Assembly: GCF_047303175.1 (NCBI RefSeq)
Contig: NZ_CP138945.1
DNA: 64,000 nucleotides
DNA from: Prochlorococcus_E sp000760215
GTDB taxonomy: Bacteria > Cyanobacteriota > Cyanobacteriia > PCC-6307 > Cyanobiaceae
Strand: one strand, 5' to 3'
Below, piece after piece: positions 8,699 through 18,410 of the stretch. Position numbers and translations under genes: made by a program. Within the stretch, counting starts at the first letter, position 1; each line of letters begins with the position of its first letter. Below the pieces are notes generated by a model. That model had not been told where the DNA came from, did no database searches, and saw only the letters and a program-made list of their open reading frames with translations.

Positions 8699-9685
8699 TT
8701 GGATCCTCATCAAACGAAAGCATCAAAAAATTCTTTTTCTACAGATAATCCCAACTGGGGAAAACACCATTTCTGGAATTGGAATAATTTCTACTGCCAT
8801 TGGAGAGTGCTGGGATCAACAAACAAACAACCTCTAGTTTTGATACATGGGTTTGGCGCCAGCAGCTCTCACTGGAGATCGAACGCAGATTTCTTTGTTC
8901 AAAAAGGTTTTCGAGTTTATGCATTAGATCTAATTGGATTTGGGAAATCAGAGCAACCAGGACCAAACAAAATCAAAAAGTTGGATAATTATTTTTGGTC
9001 TATGCAAATAGCTGCATTTCTTCAAAACATTGTTGAAACTCATAAAAACGGCAAGGCAATACTTTTGGGTAATTCACTTGGCGCTCTTACTGCCATAACA
9101 ACTGCAGCGTTTTATCCAGAACTTGTTGGCCCAGTAATTGCAGAGCCTTTACCTGACCCAGCTTTAATTAATAGCAATAATTTCAAATCACCTCATTGGT
9201 TTTTATTAATTAAAAAAAATCTACTGAATATTTTTTTCAGACTCTTTCCTTTAGAGCTATTAATTCCTTTAATTGTTAAATCTAATCTAATTAACTTAGC
9301 TCTACAAGCTGCATACTATAACTCTATAAAAAAAGACAATGAATTAAAAAGAATTGTTAGTGAACCGGCCAAAAGGAATTCTGCACCAAGAGCTCTTAGA
9401 GCTATGTGTATTGGCATGGCAACAAGAAATAAAGAGCACACTGCCCCTTTTTTATTAGATCGAATTAATTCAATGCCAAATCACTCGCCCATTCTTCTTG
9501 CTTGGGGTAGAGAAGATAAGTTTGTACCTCTTCGCATTGGACAGGGACTAAAAAATCAATACCCTTGGCTGGATTTATTTATTTTAGAAAATACAGGCCA
9601 TTGTCCTCATGATGAATCATCTAGAAACTTCAATAATTACATTTTAAATTGGTTGAAAAATCATTTGGAAGGATATATACAATAA
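8699..9685 (+). CDS. Alpha/beta hydrolase (haloperoxidase/pheophytinase-like)
   Basis: A 328-residue hydrolase. The oxyanion loop is HGFGASSSHW, the nucleophile elbow is GNSLGA, the acid lies in WGREDKFVP, and the histidine in NTGHCPHDE, so the triad is intact. A long insertion between strands and lid (rich in L/I/N) forms the cap. The start is TTG; the 5' region is uncertain. It ends 5 nt before ilvN, so the two are probably co-transcribed. Cyanobacterial relatives include putative chlorophyll-ester hydrolases, but the substrate is not known. Confidence 0.88.
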   Translation: MDPHQTKASKNSFSTDNPNWGKHHFWNWNNFYCHWRVLGSTNKQPLVLIHGFGASSSHWRSNADFFVQKGFRVYALDLIGFGKSEQPGPNKIKKLDNYFWSMQIAAFLQNIVETHKNGKAILLGNSLGALTAITTAAFYPELVGPVIAEPLPDPALINSNNFKSPHWFLLIKKNLLNIFFRLFPLELLIPLIVKSNLINLALQAAYYNSIKKDNELKRIVSEPAKRNSAPRALRAMCIGMATRNKEHTAPFLLDRINSMPNHSPILLAWGREDKFVPLRIGQGLKNQYPWLDLFILENTGHCPHDESSRNFNNYILNWLKNHLEGYIQ

Positions 9686-9690
9686 GAACC

Positions 9691-10221
9691 ATGAAGCATA
9701 CTCTTTCAGTTCTAGTTGAAGATCAATCAGGTGCTCTTAGCAGAATATCTGGGCTATTTGCTCGAAGAGGCTTCAATATTGATAGCCTTGCTGTTGGCCC
9801 TGCAGAAGCTCCTGGAATATCCCGTTTAACAATGGTAGTGGAGGGTGACGATAGAACTCTGCAACAAATGACAAAGCAATTAGACAAGTTGGTAAATGTT
9901 CTCAATGTAATAGATCTAACAACATTACCTGCAGTTGAAAGAGAGTTAATGTTGTTAAAAGTTTCAGCGAATAATGAACATAGATCAAGCATTCTAGATC
10001 TAGTTCAGGTTTTCAGGGCAAAAGTTGTTGATGTTTCAAACAATGCCCTTACCTTGGAGGTAGTAGGTGACCCTGGAAAGCTTGTAGCCCTTGAAAAGCT
10101 TTTAGAGCCTTATGGGATTCTTGAAATAGCACGAACAGGGAAAGTAGCATTAGAGCGAGCTTCAGGGATCAATACAGAACTTTTAAAGTCATCTTCAAAA
10201 AGCAAAAATCTACCTAGCTGA
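9691..10221 (+). CDS. ilvN: Acetolactate synthase small (regulatory) subunit
   Basis: A 176-residue protein starting MKHTLSVLVEDQSGALSRI, the N-terminal ACT domain that binds valine and confers feedback inhibition on the catalytic subunit in branched-chain amino acid synthesis. RRGFNIDSLAVG and the second ACT-like half (ALTLEVVGDPGKLVAL) are standard for IlvH/IlvN. A longer frame from TTG 9649 would overlap the hydrolase, so the ATG at 9691 is chosen. Confidence 0.96.
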   Translation: MKHTLSVLVEDQSGALSRISGLFARRGFNIDSLAVGPAEAPGISRLTMVVEGDDRTLQQMTKQLDKLVNVLNVIDLTTLPAVERELMLLKVSANNEHRSSILDLVQVFRAKVVDVSNNALTLEVVGDPGKLVALEKLLEPYGILEIARTGKVALERASGINTELLKSSSKSKNLPS

Positions 10222-10235
10222 AAATATACTTTCAA

Positions 10236-10919
10236 TTAATTTCTTATTCTTTTAATACTTAAAATAACATCGCCTTCTTCTATTAAATCAATAACATTCA
10301 TTCCTTTGACAACTTTACCAAATACTGAGTATCTACCATCAAGCTCTGGCAAATCCTTTAGGGCAATATTAAACTCCATATTTGCTGAATTTAGTCCAAT
10401 TGATCTAGCCATAGACAAAGAACCTCGTCTATGAGTTAAAACAATGCGCTTGAAATCATCACTCATAAAGATAAGTTCATTGTAACGTGGTATATCTTCT
10501 CCTCTGATTTTTATTTCTAAAGGTATATTCTTTAAAGCTATGCTTTTATTATTAATATAACTTTGATTTTCTAGCTTAGCATCAAGATCTAAATTATATT
10601 TATGTCCTTGATATCCTCCTCTAACTATATAAGGAAAAGGGTCCTTTATGACATTATTAAAATAACTTCCATCATATAAGCTTCTATCAACTAAAGAAAG
10701 AAAGTTAGTAGAGGTAAGTGGAGCAGATTTACCATCTAATTGCAAAACTACTTCACCTCTATTTGTTATCATTTGCACATTTATTATTTGATCTATGCAT
10801 TTATTACCTTCTTTCAAACAAAAGTCTTTAGATGTTTTCCTTACAGGGACAGCACATCCAAAAACACTTAATAGAGATAATAATCCAATAAAGTATTTAA
10901 GGATGAAAACTAACCTCAT
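10236..10919 (-). CDS. Cyclophilin-type peptidyl-prolyl isomerase, predicted lipoprotein
   Basis: A 227-residue protein with a hydrophobic leader and lipobox SVFGC near residue 22, so it is probably lipid-anchored outside the cytoplasm. The mature part is cyclophilin-like: VQMITNRGEVVLQLDG, TSTNFLSLVDRSLYDGSYF and near the end GRYSVFGKVVKGMNVID. Several catalytic positions differ from canonical cyclophilins (the usual FHR is FNN here), so isomerase activity is doubtful. It follows ycf4 by 24 nt. Confidence 0.85.
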   Translation of the reverse strand: MRLVFILKYFIGLLSLLSVFGCAVPVRKTSKDFCLKEGNKCIDQIINVQMITNRGEVVLQLDGKSAPLTSTNFLSLVDRSLYDGSYFNNVIKDPFPYIVRGGYQGHKYNLDLDAKLENQSYINNKSIALKNIPLEIKIRGEDIPRYNELIFMSDDFKRIVLTHRRGSLSMARSIGLNSANMEFNIALKDLPELDGRYSVFGKVVKGMNVIDLIEEGDVILSIKRIRN

Positions 10920-10943
10920 GAATTTGGTATGAATTTTCTCACT

Positions 10944-11525
10944 CTAATTTGACAAGCCTTCTAAGTTTACTTTTAAGAACCTAGCTAATTCTGCACCCTC
11001 CTGTTCTAACATCAAAAGAGGCTGGGGACCCCCAACTGGACTAATTGGCAGATCATTCCTACCTTTCAGTCTTAAACAAATTCTTCTTCTAGGATTAAAG
11101 CCTTCTCTAATCTCCAACTTAACTGCCTGAATTTCTTCAATTGATACTTGAACAACAATTTCCTTGAAAAAACCTTGCCTGGAAATAGAAAGAACACCTT
11201 TCTCTTTATCAAATCGATTAAAGCCAGAACCATAATCAACTTTAATTAATGCCCACAAATAAGCTGCAATAGAAGTTCCTAAAACTCCATAAAAACCCAT
11301 GAACAAGCCTTGTGGCACAAATATCAATGTCGCCGCATTGCCCAAAGGCAAGAAATCTTTGCCGAAATAACTTGATAGCGCAGCAAGAGAAAAACCAATC
11401 CCTCCGATTGTTAAAAGTGTTGCAACTATGTAATTAGAGTTTTTCCTTGAACCTTTAACAATTTGTTCAAGAAATTTTTCAGAAGGCTCCACCGTATTAA
11501 GGGAGGGTTGAAGATCGGCTGACAT
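10944..11525 (-). CDS. ycf4: Photosystem I assembly protein Ycf4
   Basis: A 193-residue protein with two central transmembrane helices (about residues 33-53 and 65-92) and a hydrophilic C-terminal domain containing GVLSISRQGFFKEI and REGFNPRRRICLRLKGRND. Length and pattern match Ycf4, a thylakoid assembly factor for photosystem I. It is divergent from psbD, a conserved ycf4/psbD arrangement in cyanobacteria. Confidence 0.95.
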   Translation of the reverse strand: MSADLQPSLNTVEPSEKFLEQIVKGSRKNSNYIVATLLTIGGIGFSLAALSSYFGKDFLPLGNAATLIFVPQGLFMGFYGVLGTSIAAYLWALIKVDYGSGFNRFDKEKGVLSISRQGFFKEIVVQVSIEEIQAVKLEIREGFNPRRRICLRLKGRNDLPISPVGGPQPLLMLEQEGAELARFLKVNLEGLSN

Positions 11526-11701
11526 AACTGTTCACAACTGAAAGTATTGTCTAATAAACAGGCCGAAAAAACATAAAAAGGTATTTCTTTGTTTGATTCG
11601 CAATACAACAACGGATTTCATCTGATAAAAATTTCCCCCGTCTTGCCTTGGTAATTGTTAAAGTCTCGGGCGTATCCCAAAAGCTCAGCAACGTTGCTCT
11701 C

Positions 11702-12778
11702 ATGACGATAGCTGTTGGTAGCGCCCAAGAAAGAGGATGGTTTGACGTCCTTGATGACTGGCTTAAGCGCGACCGATTCGTATTTGTTGGTTGGTCTGGT
11801 CTTCTTCTCTTCCCTACTGCCTATTTGGCTATAGGTGGATGGTTTTTAGGCACAACTTTCGTAACTTCCTGGTACACACATGGTGTTGCCAGCTCTTATC
11901 TAGAAGGATGTAATTTCCTCACTGCTGCTGTTAGTACTCCTGGCGACGCCATGGGTCACAGCCTTTTGTTCCTATGGGGACCAGAGGCTCAAGGCAGCCT
12001 TGTTCGTTGGCTTCAACTTGGCGGACTATGGAATTTCGTTGTTCTACATGGTGCATTCAGCCTCATTGGCTTCATGCTACGTCAGTTTGAAATTGCAAGG
12101 CTTGTAGGCATTAGACCTTATAACGCTCTAGCTTTTTCAGCTGTTATAGCTGTGTATTCAGCTTGTTTCCTTATTTATCCTTTAGGGCAACATAGTTGGT
12201 TCTTTGCTCCTTCTTTTGGGGTGGCAGCTATTTTCCGTTTCATCTTATTTATACAAGGCTTCCATAACATCACCCTCAATCCATTTCATATGATGGGTGT
12301 TGCTGGAATACTTGGTGGAGCACTTCTTTGTGCTATTCACGGCGCAACTGTTCAAAACACCCTTTACGAAGACACTAGTGTCTATTCTGGAGGCAAAGCT
12401 CAAAGTACTACTTTCAGAGCTTTTGACCCTACCCAAGAAGAAGAGACTTACTCCATGATCACTGCTAATAGGTTCTGGAGTCAGATTTTTGGTATTGCTT
12501 TTTCAAACAAACGTTTTCTTCACTTCCTAATGCTCTTCGTGCCTGTTATGGGCATGTGGTGCGCCGCAATTGGCATCGTTGGTCTTGCTCTTAACTTAAG
12601 AGCTTATGACTTCGTTAGTCAGGAAATTAGAGCTGCTGAAGACCCAGAGTTTGAAACGTTCTATACAAAAAACATACTTTTGAATGAAGGTATGAGAGCC
12701 TGGATGTCTTCTGTGGACCAGCCACACGAAAACTTTGTATTCCCTGAGGAGGTACTCCCACGTGGAAACGCCCTTTAA
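11702..12778 (+). CDS. psbD: Photosystem II D2 protein
   Basis: A 358-residue D2 reaction-centre protein starting MTIAVGSAQERGWFDVLDDW. Functional residues are visible: the redox tyrosine in RPYNA, the P680-side histidine in LGQHSWFFAP, the non-haem-iron and quinone-side histidine in FHNITLNPFHMMG, and the second iron-ligand histidine in KRFLHF. The longer frame from 11648 is rejected because D2 proteins begin at MTIA. No clear Shine-Dalgarno precedes the ATG. The gene overlaps psbC by 17 nt. Confidence 0.98.
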   Translation: MTIAVGSAQERGWFDVLDDWLKRDRFVFVGWSGLLLFPTAYLAIGGWFLGTTFVTSWYTHGVASSYLEGCNFLTAAVSTPGDAMGHSLLFLWGPEAQGSLVRWLQLGGLWNFVVLHGAFSLIGFMLRQFEIARLVGIRPYNALAFSAVIAVYSACFLIYPLGQHSWFFAPSFGVAAIFRFILFIQGFHNITLNPFHMMGVAGILGGALLCAIHGATVQNTLYEDTSVYSGGKAQSTTFRAFDPTQEEETYSMITANRFWSQIFGIAFSNKRFLHFLMLFVPVMGMWCAAIGIVGLALNLRAYDFVSQEIRAAEDPEFETFYTKNILLNEGMRAWMSSVDQPHENFVFPEEVLPRGNAL

Positions 12779-14144
12779 TAACCTTTTAAAAGCTCCTAAT
12801 CAGAGCATTGAGGAAACTGGCTATGCCTGGTATGTAGGCAATGCTCGTCTAATCAATCTCTCTGGAAAACTATTAGGTGCTCATATTGCTCACACAGGAC
12901 TTATGGTCTTTTGGGCTGGAGCAATGATGCTTTATGAGGTGAGCCATTTCACCTTTGACAAGCCTATGTGGGAGCAAGGTTTAATCCTTCTTCCTCATGT
13001 AGCCATGTTTGGCTATGGAATAGGCCCTGGCGGAGAAGTAGTAGATATAATGCCTTATTTCCAAGCTGGTGTTATTCACCTTGTTTCATCAGCAATTCTT
13101 GGATTCGGTGGGATTTATCACTCTCTCGCAGGACCTGAAAAATTAGAAGAAGAGTTTCCATTCTTTTCAACTGATTGGCGTGACAAAGATCAAATGACAA
13201 CCATTCTAGGTCGTCATTTATGTGTTCTTGGTCTTGGTGCAATAGCTTTTTCTATCAACTGGCAATTCCTAGGAGGTCTCTATGACACTTGGGCTCCAGG
13301 TGGTGGTGAAGTGCGCTTAATTACACCTACAACTGATCCAGGGATTATCTTTGGATATCTTTTCCAAACCCCATGGGGAGGAGGAGGCAATATGGTTGGT
13401 GTTAATTCAGTCGAAGACATAGTTGGTGGCCACTATTACCTTGGAATAATTGAACTAATAGGTGGTCATTTCCATATGCAAACAAAACCATTCGGCTGGG
13501 CTCGTAGAGCTTTTATTTGGAATGGTGAAGCATTACTTAGTTATGCGTTAGGTGGATTATGTGTTGCAAGTTTCTATGCTTCAACCTTCGTTTGGTTTAA
13601 CAACACTGCCTATCCATCTGAGTTTTATGGCCCAACAAATGCTGAAGCTTCACAGGCCCAAAGCTTTACATTCCTTGTAAGGGACCAAAGGATTGGAGCA
13701 AATGTTGGAACAACTATGGGTCCAACTGGTTTAGGTAAATACCTAATGCGTTCACCTACTGGAGAAATTATCTTTGGTGGAGAAACTATGCGTTTCTGGG
13801 ATTTCCGTGGACCATGGCTTGAGCCACTAAGAGGAGAGAATGGATTAAGTCTTGACAAAATCCAAAATGATATTCAGCCTTGGCAAGTGCGTCGAGCTGC
13901 TGAATATATGACTCATGCACCTAATGCTTCTATCAACTCTGTTGGTGGAATTATTACTGAGCCCAATGCGGTTAACTTCGTTAATCTTCGCCAATGGCTA
14001 GCATCAGCTCATTTCTTCCTTGGTTGGTTTACCTTTATAGGCCATCTTTGGCATGCCGGTAGAGCAAGAGCAGCTGCAGGTGGTTTCGAAAAAGGTATTG
14101 ATCGCAAAACTGAGCCTGCGCTTTCCATGCCTGACTTAGACTAA
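12762..14144 (+). CDS. psbC: Photosystem II CP43 inner antenna protein
   Basis: A 460-residue chlorophyll-binding protein. The start is GTG at 12762, preceded by a strong site GAGGAGGT at 12746-12753 that lies inside the end of psbD. This GTG start and overlap with psbD are the conserved arrangement in cyanobacteria and plastids. The large lumenal loop contains GGETMRFWDFRGPW, which carries the Glu and Arg that contact the manganese cluster. Six membrane helices with paired histidines bind chlorophyll. Confidence 0.98.
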   Translation: METPFNNLLKAPNQSIEETGYAWYVGNARLINLSGKLLGAHIAHTGLMVFWAGAMMLYEVSHFTFDKPMWEQGLILLPHVAMFGYGIGPGGEVVDIMPYFQAGVIHLVSSAILGFGGIYHSLAGPEKLEEEFPFFSTDWRDKDQMTTILGRHLCVLGLGAIAFSINWQFLGGLYDTWAPGGGEVRLITPTTDPGIIFGYLFQTPWGGGGNMVGVNSVEDIVGGHYYLGIIELIGGHFHMQTKPFGWARRAFIWNGEALLSYALGGLCVASFYASTFVWFNNTAYPSEFYGPTNAEASQAQSFTFLVRDQRIGANVGTTMGPTGLGKYLMRSPTGEIIFGGETMRFWDFRGPWLEPLRGENGLSLDKIQNDIQPWQVRRAAEYMTHAPNASINSVGGIITEPNAVNFVNLRQWLASAHFFLGWFTFIGHLWHAGRARAAAGGFEKGIDRKTEPALSMPDLD

Positions 14145-14166
14145 AGAAAAATAATTTTTCTTTCAT

Positions 14167-14201
14167 AAAAAAAGCCTCCATTAAACATGGAGGCTTTTTT
14201 T
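14167..14201. terminator. Bidirectional intrinsic terminator between psbC and maf
   Basis: An 8-bp stem GCCTCCAT (14174-14181) / ATGGAGGC (14187-14194) with a 5-nt loop is flanked by seven A on the left and seven T on the right, so it can act on both strands. It ends the psbDC transcript and overlaps the stop end of maf. Confidence 0.92.
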
Positions 14202-14835
14202 ATGCTTTTTTAAACCCAAAATCAATTCCAGCAATTGCTAAAGCATTTCTCAACCAAGGGAGACTAAGTCCTATAACATTGCTATAACAGCCTTCTATAC
14301 TCTTAATATAAAATGCCCCTTTTCCTTCTAAAGCAAAACAACCTGCACAATTCATTGGTTCTTTAGTTCTTACATAATCTTCTATTTCAGCATGAGTTAA
14401 TTCAGAAAAATTTATTTTTGTACTTATCACTTCTTGAATTACACCTTTGAAATCACAATTTAGAAAGTTTTTTTCAGCAGTTTTCCGATAAAGCAAACAA
14501 TGACCTGTGTGAAGAATTCCTGTTTTGGCTGACATTAATTTCCAACGTTGAATGGCTTCTTGATCATCCTTTGGCTTGCCAAAAACATTACCTTTAAATT
14601 CAAATAAAGAATCACATCCTAAAACTGCTTGAAATTTGGAGTTTTCTTCATCTTCTAGCAGGATTTTTGAAGAAACGAATTGAGCTTTTGCGATAGAAAG
14701 CTCTTTTACCAAGCTTTTAACATTTGAATGCTTAAACCTGTTCTCGTCAACTTGACTTACTATTACTTCAAAGTCAATACCTAATTGATTGAGTAATCTT
14801 CTTCTGGCTTTAGAAGCAGAGGCTAGTATCAACAC
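14200..14835 (-). CDS. maf: Maf-like nucleoside triphosphate pyrophosphatase
   Basis: A 211-residue protein beginning MLILASASKARRRLLNQLG, the Maf signature, with the catalytic region VLGCDSLFEFKGNVFGKPKD and a late YSNVIGLSLPWL. Maf proteins hydrolyse non-canonical or modified NTPs (housecleaning). The family's usual D-x-x-V is DSLF here, a cyanobacterial variation. It is divergent from the 124-codon gene upstream of cobQ. Confidence 0.92.
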   Translation of the reverse strand: MLILASASKARRRLLNQLGIDFEVIVSQVDENRFKHSNVKSLVKELSIAKAQFVSSKILLEDEENSKFQAVLGCDSLFEFKGNVFGKPKDDQEAIQRWKLMSAKTGILHTGHCLLYRKTAEKNFLNCDFKGVIQEVISTKINFSELTHAEIEDYVRTKEPMNCAGCFALEGKGAFYIKSIEGCYSNVIGLSLPWLRNALAIAGIDFGFKKA

Positions 14836-14847
14836 AAAACCAAATGA

Positions 14848-15222
14848 ATGGAATTAATTGATAAGCATATTATTAATCGAAGCACTAGAGCAATAAAGTG
14901 TCTTCCTCTAAATTCAGACTTCTATAAAGACGTGAAAGTTTCTGGTTTGTCAGCAGAAAAAGTATTGGAAATGAAAGATAAGTATATTGAAAGACCTCTG
15001 TTTCAAATAAGCAAATCAGAGAAAATAGAAAACAACTTCTTGTGGCTTATAAAAATTGGAGTTCTCAGGAGAGAGGTTGATGGCCAGGGACTAACATCAA
15101 AAGTTAGACTTACTCCTCTAGGCAGAATCATTCTCGAAAAGAACCCTAATATTGCTAATCAAAAAGCCACCCCTTTTGAATTATTCAGCAATTGGGTTTT
15201 TCGTAAGTTATTGAACACGTGA
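14848..15222 (+). CDS. Conserved cyanobacterial hypothetical (Npun_F0494-like)
   Basis: A 124-residue soluble protein. VRLTPLGRIILEKNP near residue 90 resembles the end of a winged-helix fold, and the length resembles a family I recall as Npun_F0494; this is memory, not a search. Its stop overlaps the GTG start of cobQ (GTGA, 4 nt), indicating translational coupling. Confidence 0.7.
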   Translation: MELIDKHIINRSTRAIKCLPLNSDFYKDVKVSGLSAEKVLEMKDKYIERPLFQISKSEKIENNFLWLIKIGVLRREVDGQGLTSKVRLTPLGRIILEKNPNIANQKATPFELFSNWVFRKLLNT

Positions 15223-16730
15223 AAAAAGACATTCCCAATTCAGTCATGGTGCTTGGGACCTCTAGTGGAGCGGGTAAATCACTTATGGTAACAGCAATAT
15301 GCAGGCTACTCCTTAGGCAAGGCAAAACTCCAATTCCTTTTAAAGGCCAGAACATGAGTAATAATGCATGGGTTGATAATAATGGTGGAGAAATGGCATA
15401 TTCACAAGCAGTTCAAGCATGGGCCTCAGGACTTGAGCCAATTTGTTCTATGAATCCTATACTTTTAAAACCACAAGGAGACTGCACAAGCGAAATCATC
15501 CATAAAGGCAAAAGTGTTGGTATATCCTCAGCATCTGAGTATTACGAAAACTGGTTTATTTCTGGATGGGAAGTGATACAAAAAGCTATCAAAGAGCTAT
15601 CAAATTCATATAAAGATAGCTTTTTTGTAGTTGAAGGCGCAGGGAGTCCAGTAGAGATAAATCTTCAACATAAAGACTTAACCAACCTAAAGCTAGCTAA
15701 ATACTTAAATGCCAAATGCATATTAGTTGCAGATATAGAAAGAGGAGGAGTGTTTGCCCAAATCATAGGAACACTTGCACTATTAAAACCAAGCGAAAGG
15801 AGCTTAATAAAAGGAATAATTATAAATAGATTTCGTGGTGATATTGCCTTATTTAATGAAGGTCGCAAGTGGCTTGAAAAAGAAACAAAAATACCAATAT
15901 TAGGAATCATGCCTTGGTTAAATGAAATATTTCCCGCAGAAGACTCAATGGATTTGATAGAGATGAAGAGAACTAAATCAAATACTGAAATAGAAATAGG
16001 AGTAATAAGATTACCCTCTATTAGTAATTTTTCAGATCTTGAACCCCTAGAAGCAGAATCAACTGTACAAATAAAATGGATTGAAGTTGGAGAGGATATT
16101 GGTAATCCTGATGCATTAATAATCCCAGGCAGCAAACAAACAATCAAAGACTTGAAAAATATTTATTCAAAGGGCCTTCATAAGCAAATCAAATCTTTTG
16201 CAGAGTCTGGGGGGTATATTCTGGGAATTTGCGGAGGTCTTCAGATTCTAGGTAAAACTCTTGAAGACCCATTAGGTCTAGAAAGCACAATATGCTCTAA
16301 ATATCAAGGTCTTGGATTGCTCCCAATAAATACAACTTTCAATTCAAATAAATTTTTATCTAAGAGAAAAGTTGTAACTAATTGGCCTGCAAAATCAAAA
16401 GTTAATGGGTTTGAATTACATCATGGTAAAAGTAATGCTATTGAAGAAAGCACCCAAAAAGCTCAGCCTATTTTTCGCGACTCAACATTAGGGTGGATAA
16501 GCGGCGAAAAAGACACATTAAATATTGCAGGAATATATTTGCATGGGATTTTTGACAATGGTGAATGGAGAAGGCTTTGGTTAAATGAAATTCGCAAAAG
16601 AAAAGGATTGAAAGAATTGCCGATCACATTTACTAATTACACTGAAAAAAGGAATCATGTAATAGATCTATTAACAGATGAATTCGAAAAGCATGTAAAT
16701 CTTAACTCTATATTCAATAATGAAGTCTGA
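15219..16730 (+). CDS. cobQ: Cobyric acid synthase
   Basis: A 503-residue amidotransferase of cobalamin synthesis that amidates four carboxylates of the corrin ring using ATP and glutamine. The N-terminal P-loop-like motif is GTSSGAGKSLMVTAICRLL. The C-terminal class I glutaminase domain has its nucleophile in GICGGLQILG and a histidine in GIYLHGIFDNGEW. The start is GTG overlapping the preceding stop. It overlaps the next gene by 11 nt. Prochlorococcus makes its own cobalamin. Confidence 0.97.
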   Translation: MKKDIPNSVMVLGTSSGAGKSLMVTAICRLLLRQGKTPIPFKGQNMSNNAWVDNNGGEMAYSQAVQAWASGLEPICSMNPILLKPQGDCTSEIIHKGKSVGISSASEYYENWFISGWEVIQKAIKELSNSYKDSFFVVEGAGSPVEINLQHKDLTNLKLAKYLNAKCILVADIERGGVFAQIIGTLALLKPSERSLIKGIIINRFRGDIALFNEGRKWLEKETKIPILGIMPWLNEIFPAEDSMDLIEMKRTKSNTEIEIGVIRLPSISNFSDLEPLEAESTVQIKWIEVGEDIGNPDALIIPGSKQTIKDLKNIYSKGLHKQIKSFAESGGYILGICGGLQILGKTLEDPLGLESTICSKYQGLGLLPINTTFNSNKFLSKRKVVTNWPAKSKVNGFELHHGKSNAIEESTQKAQPIFRDSTLGWISGEKDTLNIAGIYLHGIFDNGEWRRLWLNEIRKRKGLKELPITFTNYTEKRNHVIDLLTDEFEKHVNLNSIFNNEV

Positions 16731-16965
16731 AGCTTTAGAGATTGTATGGCCAAATGGAGCAAGGTCTAAAGTCATTCCAGGATCAGACTGGCTTCTTGAG
16801 GCTAAAAAAGCAGGCGTAACAATACCCACTGGCTGCTTAACAGGTAGCTGCGGTGCATGTGAGATTGAAGTAAACGGGAAAATAATAAGGGCCTGTATCA
16901 ACTCAATAGAAAAATCTGATTTTAATAAATTAAAAGTTGATTTTTACTATGATCCCTTTTGGTAA
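16720..16965 (+). CDS. Small plant-type 2Fe-2S ferredoxin
   Basis: An 81-residue protein with the cluster motif CLTGSCGAC and a later cysteine in IRACINSIE, which together give the C-x4-C-x2-C...C pattern of plant-type ferredoxins. It is shorter and more divergent than petF in this window and is translationally coupled to cobQ (overlap 16720-16730). A role in feeding electrons to corrin or other biosynthesis is possible but not shown. Confidence 0.88.
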   Translation: MKSEALEIVWPNGARSKVIPGSDWLLEAKKAGVTIPTGCLTGSCGACEIEVNGKIIRACINSIEKSDFNKLKVDFYYDPFW

Positions 16966-17061
16966 AACAACTTCATTAAAAATAAATAAAGATAGAAAGA
17001 ATGTATAAATTATAAATGTATGAATAAGAAACAAGCTACGAAGAATACTAAGAAATTATAT

Positions 17062-17424
17062 TTACCACATATCCTTGACTTTTTGTTCATTCTCTTCTTT
17101 ACGCTTTTCAAGCAATTCCATGCGTCTATCCGACTCATCTTGTTTTGGATCAGCTAATAAATCTATAGAAGAAGGGCATTTCTGCTTGACAAGTTCAATT
17201 TGTTGATTGAATTCATTCTTAAAGAAGTCCTTCATTTCCTTCCAAGCCTCTCTTTCTTCCTCATTACCTACAGTTCCTTTAATTTGATCCTCCAAAATGG
17301 TTTTCACAAAGTCTTTAATCTCTTCATTTGACATCAGCTTCACCCTGCTTTCTACATATACATCCTTTAGAATATCGAGTTGGGATTTGCTTAGATCCTT
17401 GTAGCTAATTTCTTGGGTTTTCAC
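17062..17424 (-). CDS. Charged hypothetical protein
   Basis: A 120-residue, very charged (Glu/Lys-rich) helical protein with one cysteine and a tryptophan as the last residue. ERREENEQK-type stretches near the C-terminus suggest a coiled coil. No signal or membrane segment. I recognise no family. It is convergent with the ferredoxin gene. Confidence 0.65.
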   Translation of the reverse strand: MKTQEISYKDLSKSQLDILKDVYVESRVKLMSNEEIKDFVKTILEDQIKGTVGNEEEREAWKEMKDFFKNEFNQQIELVKQKCPSSIDLLADPKQDESDRRMELLEKRKEENEQKVKDMW

Positions 17425-17624
17425 AATTCAATATTAGTAGAGATGATGATTTTAATTTCTAGCAGAAAAATCCAGCCAATGAGAAATGCTTCAAAAAAAT
17501 TATTCATTCTCGTTAAATCGAATTACAAATAAATAAGCTTAATTTTCTATCAGAAAAACTATCTCTGATAAGATAACTTTGCGATGTCATAAGTGCTATA
17601 GTTAGCATTATTTTTATATTGACA

Positions 17625-18410
17625 ATGAAAATAGATGTTATTATACCAACTTTAAACTCTTCTAAGACTATAGAGAAATCATTAGAAAGTGTTATAAGGG
17701 CAAAATCACATTATGAGTCGATAGAAATCAAGGTTTTAGTAGCAGACGGTGGGTCAGTTGATAATACAAAAAGCATAATAAAAAATTACAAAAACAAGCT
17801 TGATATTGCTATAGTTTCAGAATCAGATACTAGTCCAGAAGAAGGAATATCCAAGGCTTTCATAAAATCAACGGGAGACTATACAATAGTAATTGGCTCA
17901 GACGATTATATTAGCGAAGACTATTTTCAAGATATGGAGTCTTTTGATGCAACTAAAAAGCAGATATTACTTCCTAAAAGATTTGTAATTCTAAAGAAAG
18001 ATTTAAATAATAATTTAATTGTAAAAAAAATAAAGTCGCCCAGAAGAAAATTTCTCCATAGATATACTGTTCCATTACCAGGTTTTGGTTGGATTGGGAG
18101 AACTGCTTATTTGAAAGAGTTTATCAAGAGTAGAAATGATAAGCTTTTCACAAAAAATTATGAAATAGCATCTGACAGTGAATTGTTTGTCGACCTGATA
18201 AATGCAGGTTGGGAATACAAAGTAATGCAAAATAAAAATGCTAGCTATTATTTTCTTGAAGGCGGCAGAAGCAAAGACTGGATACCTTTATCTTATGAGC
18301 AATGTGAAATTGCCTGTAAAAATGTAAAAGGCTTCAACCTAGATATTAAATTGATATATGCTCTTAGAAGAAATTGGTTAAGAATAAAAAGTCGTCTCAT
18401 TTACAAATAA
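17625..18410 (+). CDS. Family 2 glycosyltransferase
   Basis: A 261-residue GT-A fold transferase. Seen: KIDVIIPTLNSSKTIEKSLE at the start, VLVADGGSVDNTKSII for the nucleotide-binding Asp, and GSDDYISEDYF as the metal-binding DxD-like motif. ATG 17625 is preferred; a TTG two codons upstream is in frame. No membrane segments, so it works at the cytoplasmic face. It starts a very AT-rich surface-polysaccharide cassette and its 3' end overlaps the convergent deacetylase gene by 10 nt. Confidence 0.9.
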   Translation: MKIDVIIPTLNSSKTIEKSLESVIRAKSHYESIEIKVLVADGGSVDNTKSIIKNYKNKLDIAIVSESDTSPEEGISKAFIKSTGDYTIVIGSDDYISEDYFQDMESFDATKKQILLPKRFVILKKDLNNNLIVKKIKSPRRKFLHRYTVPLPGFGWIGRTAYLKEFIKSRNDKLFTKNYEIASDSELFVDLINAGWEYKVMQNKNASYYFLEGGRSKDWIPLSYEQCEIACKNVKGFNLDIKLIYALRRNWLRIKSRLIYK